A stretch of DNA of 64,000 nucleotides, from NCBI GenBank assembly GCA_963761615.1, contig CAVXGU010000003.1, positions 930,001 to 994,000 of the forward strand. Reading direction: 5' to 3'. The stretch is from CAVXGU01 sp963761615. Its GTDB lineage: Bacteria; Acidobacteriota; Vicinamibacteria; Vicinamibacterales; CAVVIG01. The position numbers were made by a program, and so were the translations under genes. Below are positions 44,321-57,751 of the stretch, piece by piece. The notes under the pieces were generated by a model. It saw only the letters and a list, made by a program, of their open reading frames with translations. It searched no databases and was not told the origin of the DNA. Each line of letters opens with the position of its first letter. Position 1 is the stretch's first letter.

Positions 44321-44611
44321 CTACGCGCGGTGGTCGGCTTGATTGACGGCGACGGGCGGCTCGACGGGCGTGGCGGGCTGCGCGGGCGGCGGGGCGGGAG
44401 CGGCTTCGACGCGTTTGTCGGCCGTGGTCTTCTGATCTTCGATGCGGATCTCTTCTTCCAGGGTGCTCTTGAGCTCGTTGGACGCCCGCTTGAACTCGGC
44501 GAGACTGCGGCCCAGCGAGCGGCCCAGCTCGGGCAGCTTGCGCGGGCCGAAAATGATGAGAGCGATCACGAAGATGATGATCAGCTCCGGCATGCCGATG
44601 GACCCAAACAT
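44321..44611 (-). CDS. tatA: Twin-arginine translocase subunit TatA/TatB
   Basis: 96 residues from the ATG at 44611 (AGGAAA lies 4-9 nt upstream). A single N-terminal helix MFGSIGMPELIIIFVIALII is followed by the hinge FGPRKLPELGRSLGRSL, an amphipathic helix and a Pro/Ala-rich tail. With tatC it forms a minimal Tat system; whether it works as TatA, TatB or both cannot be decided from sequence. Confidence 0.93.
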   Translation of the reverse strand: MFGSIGMPELIIIFVIALIIFGPRKLPELGRSLGRSLAEFKRASNELKSTLEEEIRIEDQKTTADKRVEAAPAPPPAQPATPVEPPVAVNQADHRA

Positions 44612-44662
44612 GTGTTTCCTGCCTTCTCGGGGCACCGGACGGGTGCCCGCTTCTTACTTCGA

Positions 44663-44691
44663 ATTATAGAAACACGTCACGCAAGGGTCAA
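44663..44691 (-). promoter_or_regulatory. Sigma-70 promoter of tatA-tatC
   Basis: On the minus strand: TTGACC (44691-44686), 17-bp spacer, perfect TATAAT (44668-44663). Start expected near 44656, about 45 nt before the tatA ATG. Confidence 0.88.
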
Positions 44692-44723
44692 GGCGAGCGC
44701 GTCCGTGTGGTCGCCAGAAGTCT

Positions 44724-44752
44724 TTGATCGGCAAAAAGTTATCTGCTAGCAT
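44724..44752 (+). promoter_or_regulatory. Sigma-70 promoter of the S41 protease gene (leaderless geometry)
   Basis: TTGATC (44724-44729), 17-bp spacer, TAGCAT (44747-44752). The -10 box ends 7 bp before the ATG at 44760, so transcription would start at the start codon itself. No ribosome binding site is visible upstream of the ATG. Confidence 0.65.
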
Positions 44753-44759
44753 CGGTTTT

Positions 44760-46379
44760 ATGCGTCGCTACCGCGCACTGTCCGCCGCTGCCTTCGCTGT
44801 GGTCGTCTCTGCGCTCGTCGGCGGCCTGTACGGTCGCAGCGCGCTGGCGACCGACGAGGCGATTCCCGACTACTACAAGACGTTCTCCGCGGCGCTGAGC
44901 GCCGTGCAGACGCAGTACGTCGGCCACGCCGACCCCGACCGCCTGGTCTACGGCGCGATCCGCGGCATGCTCGGAACCCTCGATCCGCATTCGAGCTTCT
45001 TCGATCCCCGCGAGTACGCGCAGATGCGCGAGCGGCAGGAGGGGCACTACTACGGCATCGGCGTCTCCATTGTCGCCGCCCAGGGCAGCGTTACCGCCGT
45101 GCAGGTGTTCGAGGGGTCGCCGGCGTATCGCGCGGGCATGCGGCGCGGCGACGTCATCGCCCGCATCGCCGGCGACGACGCCAAGGGCTGGACCGTGGAG
45201 CAGGCGATGCAGCGGCTGCGCGGGCAGCGCGGCACGCCCGTCAAGATCCAGATCCGGCGCCCGGGATATGCCGACCTGATCCCGATCGACCTGGTGCGCG
45301 ACGAAGTGCTCATGAGCACCGTGCCGGCCGCGTTCATGATCGACCGCACCACCGGCTACGTCTGGGTCAAGGAGTTCGGCGAGAACACCGACCAGGAGCT
45401 GCACGCCGCGCTCTCCGACCTGAAGGCGAAGGGCATGCAGCGCCTGCTGTTCGACCTGCGCAACAATCCCGGCGGCGCGCTCGACCAGGCCATCAAGGTC
45501 GTCAACGAGTTCATCCCCAAGGGCGAAATGGTCGTCTATACCCGCGGGCGCATCCGGAACTCGGACTCGGACTACCGCGCCACCGAGGCGCCGGCGTTCG
45601 CCGACATCCCGATCGTCGAACTCGACAACCGGAGCAGCGCGAGCGCGTCGGAGATCGTGACCGGCGCCCTCCAGGATCACGACCGCGCGTACATCGTCGG
45701 AGAGACGACGTTCGGCAAGGCGCTCGTCCAGTCGATCTACCGCATCAGCGACGGGGCCGGCCTCGCGCTGACCACGGCGCACTACTACACGCCCAGCGGA
45801 CGGCTGATCCAGCGTCCCTGGGACGCGACCTTCGACGAGTACCTGCAGTACACGCAGAAGGATCAGGACGTGCCGCGGCCGCACCTGCCGTCCGAGCTCA
45901 AATACACCGACGCCGGGCGCCCCGTCTACAGCGGCGGCGGCATCGATCCGGATCGCCGGATCAACGGCGCCATCGACGGCTTCGATCCGACCGAGTTCGG
46001 CCGCCTGCTGTATGCGCGCCAGGACTTCGCCACCTTCGCCGAGAAGTTCAGCGCCACCGGCGACGACCGGATCAAGCAGACGCCCACCGGGCGCGTATTC
46101 GTGTCCCGCGGCTTCGACGTGACCGACGCGATGGTCGACGACTTCCGCAGCCAGCTCACGCGGGAAGGCCTCAAGATCGACGACGCCTCGTTCACCAAGG
46201 ATCTGCCGTTCATCAAGGCCGAGATCCGCTACGAGATCGACTCCGCGCTCTTCGGCCTGGCCGAGGCGCGGCGGCGGCTGATCGAGGTCGATCCCCAGGC
46301 CCAGCTCGGGCTGACGCTCTTCGGCGAGGCACGGCGTCTGGCCGACCTGTCCAAGGGCGCCTCGAAGGCGGCCAACTGA
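44760..46379 (+). CDS. Carboxy-terminal processing protease (S41 family, CtpA-like)
   Basis: 539 residues. An N-terminal hydrophobic segment (MRRYRALSAAAFAVVVSALV) exports or anchors it in the periplasm. A CTP N-terminal helical region (DPDRLVYGAIRGMLGTLDPH) leads to a PDZ domain (~85-170; GSPAYRAGMRRGDVIARIAG) and the S41 protease core with catalytic Ser295 in SSASASE and Lys320 in FGKALVQ, 25 residues apart as in related enzymes. The extended C-terminus after the core (~400-539) is of unknown role. Such proteases trim C-termini of periplasmic proteins. A hairpin follows the stop. Confidence 0.93.
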   Translation: MRRYRALSAAAFAVVVSALVGGLYGRSALATDEAIPDYYKTFSAALSAVQTQYVGHADPDRLVYGAIRGMLGTLDPHSSFFDPREYAQMRERQEGHYYGIGVSIVAAQGSVTAVQVFEGSPAYRAGMRRGDVIARIAGDDAKGWTVEQAMQRLRGQRGTPVKIQIRRPGYADLIPIDLVRDEVLMSTVPAAFMIDRTTGYVWVKEFGENTDQELHAALSDLKAKGMQRLLFDLRNNPGGALDQAIKVVNEFIPKGEMVVYTRGRIRNSDSDYRATEAPAFADIPIVELDNRSSASASEIVTGALQDHDRAYIVGETTFGKALVQSIYRISDGAGLALTTAHYYTPSGRLIQRPWDATFDEYLQYTQKDQDVPRPHLPSELKYTDAGRPVYSGGGIDPDRRINGAIDGFDPTEFGRLLYARQDFATFAEKFSATGDDRIKQTPTGRVFVSRGFDVTDAMVDDFRSQLTREGLKIDDASFTKDLPFIKAEIRYEIDSALFGLAEARRRLIEVDPQAQLGLTLFGEARRLADLSKGASKAAN

Positions 46380-46406
46380 GGCCGTAGGTCGGTACGACCA
46401 CAACAC

Positions 46407-46436
46407 GTTGGGGCCAGAGTTTGCTCTTGCCCCAAC
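46407..46436. terminator. Strong hairpin between the S41 protease gene and smc
   Basis: GTTGGGGC (46407-46414) pairs perfectly with GCCCCAAC (46429-46436); inside, AGAG/CTCT adds four more pairs after one mismatch, with a TTTG loop. There is no T tract, but the position 28 nt after the stop fits a 3' end. The distal arm overlaps the -35 box of the predicted smc promoter. Confidence 0.55.
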
Positions 46437-46455
46437 CACTGGGCATTGCTACACT
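46427..46455 (+). promoter_or_regulatory. Sigma-70 promoter upstream of smc
   Basis: TTGCCC (46427-46432), 17-bp spacer, TACACT (46450-46455). This predicts a start near 46462 and a 5' leader of about 140 nt before the smc ATG. Confidence 0.6.
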
Positions 46456-46603
46456 GACGCCGTTTTGCCGATCTGGGGCCATTCGCCCGGCGTCCGGGCG
46501 GTGAAGGACCGGCATCGCGGTCCGAACGCTCGCTTGTATCCCAGCCAAGCCACGTCTCCAGCGGTATCGTCCGGCGGCAGCCGGACAAGTGGTGGTGTGT
46601 GCC

Positions 46604-50449
<3,846 letters not shown>

Positions 50450-50489
50450 GGCCTCACGCCTGGCGTATGTAGTCCAGAGGAGGCCCCCC

Positions 50490-51360
50490 ATGAACCGTCC
50501 GTTCCGCCGCTCCAGCCGGCCCGTGCGCCTCGCCGCCGTCTCGGCCGTCCTGCTGCTCTCGGCGGCGTGCGTGGCCCCCGGCGCCCTGGCCGGACGGGCG
50601 GCCGACGAGTGGGTGCGGACCTACACGGTGCCCCCCGGCGGCCAGTTCGAGCTCACGAACGTCAACGGGCAGGTCGATCTCACCGGGACCGACGAGTCGC
50701 AGGTCGAGGTGCGCGCCGAGCGCGTCGTGCGGTCCACGACCGACCAGACCGCCGCCGACATCCTCTCGCGGGTCCGGATCGACGAAGACGTCCACCCGGA
50801 TTCGGTCGCCGTCACGACGCGCGGCCTCGAGGGCATTCACATCGGCGTCAGCATCGAGGTGCAGTACCACGTGCGCGTGCCCGACACCGTCAAGGTGCGC
50901 GTCACGAACACGAACGGCGGCATTCGCCTCACTGACGTTCACGGCGGGCTGGTCGTGCGATCGACCAACGGCGGCGTGCGGGGACGCGGCCTGGAAGGCG
51001 GCGTCGAGGTGCGGTCGACCAACGGCGGCGTGGCCCTCCAGATGGCGTCGGTCGGCGGCGATCCGATCGAGATCCGAAAGTACCAACGGCGGCATCACCC
51101 TCGACCTGCCGGAGACGGCGTCGGCCAACCTGTCCCTGTCCGCCACCAACGGCGGGGTCGGCGTCGAGGGGCTGAAGTTCGAGCCGACCGGCGACCAGAC
51201 CCGACGCCGCGCCAAGGGCCGGCTGAACGGCGGCGGGCCCGACATAGACCTCTCCGCCACCAACGGCGGGGTCCGCGTCAGAAACCTGGCCGACGTTCCG
51301 CCGCCCGACGTCGACGGCACCCGGACCCGGACCGGCCGGGGCCCACGCTCCACACGGTGA
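50490..51360 (+). CDS. Secreted DUF4097-type beta-repeat protein with apparent frameshift
   Basis: About 289 residues if one base is removed. An N-terminal signal peptide (LAAVSAVLLLSAAC) is followed by a beta-rich region with recurring (T/S)xNGG units: NTNGGIRL, STNGGVRG, STNGGVAL, STNGGITL, ATNGGVGV, ATNGGVRV. These are typical of DUF4097/adhesin-like beta-solenoid proteins. The frame breaks at AAA 51077-51079; dropping one A gives EIRSTNGGI. GGAGG stands about 7 nt before the ATG. Its end overlaps the M48 gene by 4 bp; without correction the two genes read as one false fusion. Confidence 0.75.
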
Positions 51361-52469
51361 ACGAGGACAAGGCCACCCGTTACCACCGCCTCAAGCGCCA
51401 GGCGGGCATCGCCGCCACGGCATGGAGCGCCGTCCTGCTCGGCGGTCTGCTCGTCACGGGCCTGAGCCTCGCGCTCCGGACCCGGGTCGAGGCGGTCGTC
51501 CCGGCCGGGCACTCGACCGTCATCGTCCTCGCCTACGTCACGGTGCTCCTCGCGCTCCACGAGGCGGGTGCGCTGCCGCTCGCCTTCTACAGCGGGTTCG
51601 CGCTCGAGCGCCGCTACGGACTCTCCACCGAGTCGCTGGGAGCCTGGCTCCGCGATCAGGCCAAGGCATTCGTCCTCGGCCTCTGCCTCTCGTGTGCGGG
51701 CGGCGCGGCCGTGTACGCCTGCATCCGCTGGTCCCCGGACCGGTGGTGGCTGGCCGCCGGCGCGTTGTTCGCGCTGTTCGTGGTCGGTCTCACCAACCTG
51801 GCGCCCGTCGTGCTGCTGCCGCTGTTCTACCGGATCAGGCCCCTCGATCGGGAGTCGCTGTCCGCCCGCCTGCTGCGTCTGGCCGGCCGTGCGGGCGCAC
51901 GCGTCGTGGGGGTCTACGAGTGGGGGCTGGGCGACAAGACCCGCAAGGCGAACGCCGCGCTGACCGGCCTCGGGGCGACGCGCCGGATTCTCGTGTCCGA
52001 CACGATGCTGGCCGAGTACTCCGACGACGAGATCGAGGCCGTGCTGGCCCACGAACTGGCCCACCACGTCCATGGCGACATCTGGAAGGGCATCGTGTTC
52101 GAGATCGGGCTGATCCTCACGGGCTTCTATCTGTCGGCCCGCGTGCTCCGCCTGGCGACCGGGCCCCTGGGGCTGCAGGGCGTGAGCGACGTGGCGGGCC
52201 TGCCGCTGCTCGTGCTGTGCGCCGGCGCCGTCTCGCTCGTCATGCTGCCCGCGGCGCACGCGATGTCGCGCGCGTTCGAGCGGCGCGCCGACCGCTTCGC
52301 GATCGAGCTGACCGGGAATCCCGGGGCCTTCATCTCGGCGATCCGCCGCCTTGGCGCCCAGAATCTCGCCGAGGAGAACCCCTCGACGCTCGTCCGCTGG
52401 CTGTTCCACAGCCACCCGACGATCCGGGAGCGGATCGAGACGGCGAAGCGTGCGGGGGACGGGGGATAG
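51357..52469 (+). CDS. M48 family metalloprotease (Ste24/CAAX-protease-like)
   Basis: 370 residues from the GTG at 51357, which overlaps the preceding stop. Several membrane helices flank the zinc site HELAH (232-236); the third ligand is expected in FERRADRFAIELTG. The arrangement KANAALTGLGATRRILVSDT before the zinc motif is characteristic of Ste24-like M48 enzymes. C-terminal HPTIRERIETAK is also family-typical. Inner-membrane protease, probably in protein quality control; substrate unknown. Confidence 0.92.
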   Translation: MNEDKATRYHRLKRQAGIAATAWSAVLLGGLLVTGLSLALRTRVEAVVPAGHSTVIVLAYVTVLLALHEAGALPLAFYSGFALERRYGLSTESLGAWLRDQAKAFVLGLCLSCAGGAAVYACIRWSPDRWWLAAGALFALFVVGLTNLAPVVLLPLFYRIRPLDRESLSARLLRLAGRAGARVVGVYEWGLGDKTRKANAALTGLGATRRILVSDTMLAEYSDDEIEAVLAHELAHHVHGDIWKGIVFEIGLILTGFYLSARVLRLATGPLGLQGVSDVAGLPLLVLCAGAVSLVMLPAAHAMSRAFERRADRFAIELTGNPGAFISAIRRLGAQNLAEENPSTLVRWLFHSHPTIRERIETAKRAGDGG

Positions 52470-52480
52470 GGCTTGGCGGA

Positions 52481-52506
52481 CCCGCCGCCGAATCGAAGGC
52501 GGCGGG
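52481..52506. terminator. Bidirectional hairpin between convergent M48 and cupredoxin genes
   Basis: CCCGCCGCC (52481-52489) pairs perfectly with GGCGGCGGG (52498-52506) around an 8-nt loop, lying between the two convergent stop codons (52469 and 52521). No T tract. Confidence 0.55.
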
Positions 52507-52520
52507 AGCTCCCGGGAGGC

Positions 52521-52907
52521 TTACTTCCGGGGCGTCACGACGAGCTCGCCACGCATGGCCTTGCAGCCGTCGTCGATCTTCAGATTGCAGTAGAAGGGGA
52601 ACGTGCCAGCCTTGTCGGCGCGGAACTCGATCGTCACCGGCTGACCGGGGTTCACGCGCTTCGAGATCCGGTAGGCATCGACGGTCCAGCTGTGGGGAAT
52701 GTCCGCGGTGCGGAACTCGATCTTGACCAGGTCGTCCTGCATGACCTCGATCCGCCCGGGCGAGAACGTGTACTTGCTGGCGACGACCGTGAACGTCTTC
52801 GTCTGTTCCGGCGGCTGGCCGGCGCCGAGGGCCAGGGCCGCGCCGCCGAGCACCAGCGCGAGCGCGACGGCGCCGTAGGCGCGTGTGCGGGGTTTGCCGG
52901 CAGCCAT
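52521..52907 (-). CDS. Secreted cupredoxin-like protein
   Basis: 128 residues with an N-terminal export signal (AVALALVLGGAALALGA). The remainder is a small beta-sandwich resembling the CuA/cupredoxin domain of cytochrome oxidase subunit II: KYTFSPGRIEVMQDDLVKIE, DIPHSW and FPFYCNLKIDDGCKAMRGEL. Candidate ligands are H72, C107, C115 and M118. The second Cys of a CuA C-x3-C pair is absent, and the His expected near the end of the ligand loop is Cys115. It may bind a single copper and act in electron transfer or copper handling. It is the last gene before pnp, separated by a short gap. Confidence 0.82.
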   Translation of the reverse strand: MAAGKPRTRAYGAVALALVLGGAALALGAGQPPEQTKTFTVVASKYTFSPGRIEVMQDDLVKIEFRTADIPHSWTVDAYRISKRVNPGQPVTIEFRADKAGTFPFYCNLKIDDGCKAMRGELVVTPRK

Positions 52908-52947
52908 TGGTCTTCGATTGTACGACGAACGGCCACCGGCGGCAGAG

Positions 52948-55038
<2,091 letters not shown>

Positions 55039-55104
55039 GGTTCAAACTGCCAAGAAAATCGAGGAGCTGAGGAAACCGAGAGCCGGAGAACTCCCGAACG
55101 CCCG

Positions 55105-55374
55105 CTACTTGCGGATGTTCAGGCGCCGGATCAAGTCGGCATAACGCTGCGCGTCCTTCGCTTTCAGATAGTCCAGGAGGCGGCGCCGCCGACCGACCAA
55201 CATGAGGAGTCCCCGCCGGGAATGATGATCCTTCGCGTGGACCTTGAAGTGTTCGGTCAGGTAGTTGATGCGCTCGCTGAGGATGGCGACTTGCACTTCC
55301 GGGGAGCCGGTATCGGCTTCGTGCGTCTTGTAGGAGCCAATCAGCTCGGTCTTGCGATCCTTGGTCAACGCCAC
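55105..55374 (-). CDS. rpsO: 30S ribosomal protein S15
   Basis: 89 residues, exactly the usual S15 length, from the GTG at 55374 with GGAGG about 7 nt upstream. Sequence ALTKDRKTELIGSYKTHEAD and HHSRRGLLMLVGRRRRLLDY are diagnostic. S15 binds 16S rRNA in the platform. rpsO-pnp is a conserved pair. Confidence 0.98.
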   Translation of the reverse strand: MALTKDRKTELIGSYKTHEADTGSPEVQVAILSERINYLTEHFKVHAKDHHSRRGLLMLVGRRRRLLDYLKAKDAQRYADLIRRLNIRK

Positions 55375-55464
55375 GCTTCGTACCTCCAACGGACGCTCCA
55401 GCACCAGGTCTGGCCCGGATGCGCCGTCTCTTCCAAATTCGCTTACTCGAACAAGCTCAACATG

Positions 55465-56388
55465 TTAACCCAGAACAATCGACGGATGCAAAAGCCCGGG
55501 CGTCCTCGCCGGCTCGCCCACGCCCAGCAGGTCGCCCGTCGAGGTGAGGAGCCGCACCGCGGCCGCCAGGGCGCCCGGCCAGACGCCGGCCTGCGGGTCC
55601 GCATCGGCCGGACCGAGGTCGATGCCGCGCACCGCGCGTGTCGCGCCCGCCTCGGTGAGGACCACCGCCGGCAGCCCCGCCAGCATCCGGGCGGGCGCCA
55701 CCAGCGCCCGGCGGGCGGCGTCCGGATCCCGCTCGACCGCGCCGAGCGCCAGCGCCCGGTCGACCGCCCACTCGCCGCTCCGCGTGCGCCGGAGGCCGGC
55801 GAGGTGGGCGCCCGTTGCCAGCCGCACGCCGAGGTCGTGCGCGAGCGCGCGCACGTAGAAGCCCGGCGAGGATCGCAGCCGGACCGACAGGCGGTCGCCC
55901 GCGAGCGCCACGATCTCGATCCGCTCGACAGTCACCATGACCGGCGCCGGCCGCTCGGCTGGGGCCGACGCCTCGCTTCGGCGCGCCGCACGGGCCGCCC
56001 GGTAGCTCCGTCGCCCGTGTACCTTCTTCGCCGAAAAGATCGGCGGTGACTGGAGAAACGTCCCGCGGAAGGCGTCGAGCGCGCGTTCGACCTCGCCCCG
56101 GTCGGGCCACGCACCCATGTGCGGGTCGCCGGTGGGCTCGCCCTCGGCGTCGTGCGTGTCGGTGGCGCGGCCGAGCTGAATCTCGGCCTCGTACTCCTTG
56201 GTCCCCGCCATCACGAAGCGGGCCAGGCGGGTGGCCTGGCCAACGAGGAGCATCAGCAGGCCGCTCGCGGCCGGATCGAGCGTCCCCGCGTGCCCGATAC
56301 GCCGCTCGCCGATCGCGCGCCGCACGCGGGCGACGGCGTCATGCGAGCTCGGGCCCGTTGGCTTGTCGATGAGCAGCAGCCCGTTCAA
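55465..56388 (-). CDS. truB: tRNA pseudouridine-55 synthase TruB
   Basis: 307 residues. The canonical N-terminus MNGLLLIDKPTGPSSHDAV fixes the start, even though this makes the gene overlap the end of the DHH gene by 50 bp. Catalytic Asp lies in GHAGTLDPAASGLL; KEYEAEIQLGRATDTHDAEG and PPIFSAKKVHGRRSY follow. Modifies U55 in the T loop of tRNAs. Member of the rimP-nusA-infB-rbfA-truB-rpsO-pnp operon. Confidence 0.97.
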   Translation of the reverse strand: MNGLLLIDKPTGPSSHDAVARVRRAIGERRIGHAGTLDPAASGLLMLLVGQATRLARFVMAGTKEYEAEIQLGRATDTHDAEGEPTGDPHMGAWPDRGEVERALDAFRGTFLQSPPIFSAKKVHGRRSYRAARAARRSEASAPAERPAPVMVTVERIEIVALAGDRLSVRLRSSPGFYVRALAHDLGVRLATGAHLAGLRRTRSGEWAVDRALALGAVERDPDAARRALVAPARMLAGLPAVVLTEAGATRAVRGIDLGPADADPQAGVWPGALAAAVRLLTSTGDLLGVGEPARTPGLLHPSIVLG

Positions 56389-57352
56389 CGGCGTTCTCCA
56401 CTTCCGTCAGGACGCGCGCGCGCACGGCGTCGGCGGTGCCGTGCAGCGTGCAGCCCGCCGCGTTCTTGTGTCCGCCGCCCCCGAACGCCTTCGCGGCCGC
56501 CCCGACGTCGACCTCGCCCTTCGAGCGCAGGCTCACCCGGTACTCGTCGTCCTGGATGTGCTTGAGGAACACCGACGCCTCGATGGTCTCCACGGTCAGG
56601 GGCACGTTGATCACGCCGTCGGTATCGTCCATCGTCGCCCCCGCCGCGCCGAGCACCGCATCGTCCACGTACAGCACGGCGACGCGTTCCGCGGAGACGA
56701 GCGTCATGGCGTTCAGGACCCTGGCGAGGAGGCGCAGGCGTCCGAGGCTCGTGCTGTCGAACACGGCCCGCGCGACCGCCACCGGATCCACGCCCGCCTC
56801 GAGCGCCGCCTGGCAGATGGCGAACGTCCGCGGGGTGATACCGGAGTAGTGGAAGCCCCCGGTGTCGGTCAGGATGGCGACGTAGACGTGCGTCGCGATC
56901 TCGATCGACAGGGGAACGCCGAGCGCGCGGACGAGGTCGTAGACGAGCTCGGCGCAGGCCGATGCGGACGGGTCGAACCACGCGACGGCGCCGAAGCCGG
57001 AGTTGCCGGGATGATGGTCGATGTTGACGACCAGGCCCCGATCGAGGCCGGCGACGCCCGTGCGCGACAGGCTGCCGCACTCCATGATGATCGCCACGTC
57101 GAACGCGCCGGAGACCTCAGCGGCGATCTCGATCCCGCCGACGCCGGGAAACACGCCGTAGGTCGGAGGCGGCGCGTCCTTGTTCACGACGCGCACGTCC
57201 TTGCCCAGGGCGCGCAGCGCGTAGGCCATCGCCAGCTGCGATCCGATCGAGTCGCCGTCGGGGCGCGCATGGGACGACACCACGAACCGCCGGTGCGTGC
57301 GGATCGTCTCGACGATGCGGCGGATCGGCTCGGGGCTAGGTGTCGTCATCAC
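56339..57352 (-). CDS. DHH-family phosphoesterase (NrnA/bifunctional oligoribonuclease-like)
   Basis: 337 residues. The DHH phosphoesterase motifs are SSHARPDGDSIGSQLAMAYA, IIMECGSLSRTG and VVNIDHHPGNSGFG; the C-terminal DHHA1 domain has the GGGGHKNAAG motif. NrnA-type proteins degrade nanoRNAs and 3'-phosphoadenosine phosphate. Its start overlaps the end of rbfA by 17 bp, and its end overlaps truB, a typical position for this gene between rbfA and truB. Confidence 0.92.
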   Translation of the reverse strand: MMTTPSPEPIRRIVETIRTHRRFVVSSHARPDGDSIGSQLAMAYALRALGKDVRVVNKDAPPPTYGVFPGVGGIEIAAEVSGAFDVAIIMECGSLSRTGVAGLDRGLVVNIDHHPGNSGFGAVAWFDPSASACAELVYDLVRALGVPLSIEIATHVYVAILTDTGGFHYSGITPRTFAICQAALEAGVDPVAVARAVFDSTSLGRLRLLARVLNAMTLVSAERVAVLYVDDAVLGAAGATMDDTDGVINVPLTVETIEASVFLKHIQDDEYRVSLRSKGEVDVGAAAKAFGGGGHKNAAGCTLHGTADAVRARVLTEVENAVERAAAHRQANGPELA

Positions 57353-57710
57353 CGCCGCCGGGCTCGCGGGTATGCAGCTCGTCGAGGATCTGTTCGACGC
57401 GGACCTGGCCTTCGATCGACTCGTCGTAGAGGAAGCGCAGCTCGGGTACGCGCTTGAGCCGCAGGCGCTTCCCGATCTGGCGACGGAGGAAGGGCGCGGC
57501 GCGCTCGAGCGCCCGCCCGGTCCGCTGGCGCGCGGTCTTGTCTCCGAGCGCGGTGTAGAAGACGCGCGCCTGCTGGATGTCGCCGCTCACCTGGACGCGG
57601 GTCAGCGTCACGAAGCCGATGCCGGGGTCGTGCACTTCGCGGGCCAGCAGGTCGGCCAGCTCGGCACGCAGCTGATCGGCCACGCGGTCGGGACGGGAGC
57701 CCTGGGACAT
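57336..57710 (-). CDS. rbfA: Ribosome-binding factor A
   Basis: 124 residues from the ATG at 57710 (SQGSRPDRVADQLRAELADL). KH-like fold with VHDPGIGFVTLTRVQVSGDI and LRLKRVPELRFLYDESIEGQ. Needed for 16S rRNA 5' end maturation and cold adaptation. It lies 41 nt after infB; an upstream in-frame start at 57755 would overlap the infB end and lacks conserved sequence. Confidence 0.95.
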   Translation of the reverse strand: MSQGSRPDRVADQLRAELADLLAREVHDPGIGFVTLTRVQVSGDIQQARVFYTALGDKTARQRTGRALERAAPFLRRQIGKRLRLKRVPELRFLYDESIEGQVRVEQILDELHTREPGGGDDDT

Positions 57711-57751
57711 GAAAACGGAATTCTCGGGTAACCGGATGCTCCGGACCCGGA

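Noticed and set aside
50490..52469. A natural fusion of a DUF4097-type protein with an M48 protease
   Set aside because: The middle third translates as Arg/Pro-rich nonsense in that frame while the +1 frame continues the NGG repeats to a stop overlapping a good GTG start; two genes with one base error explain it better.
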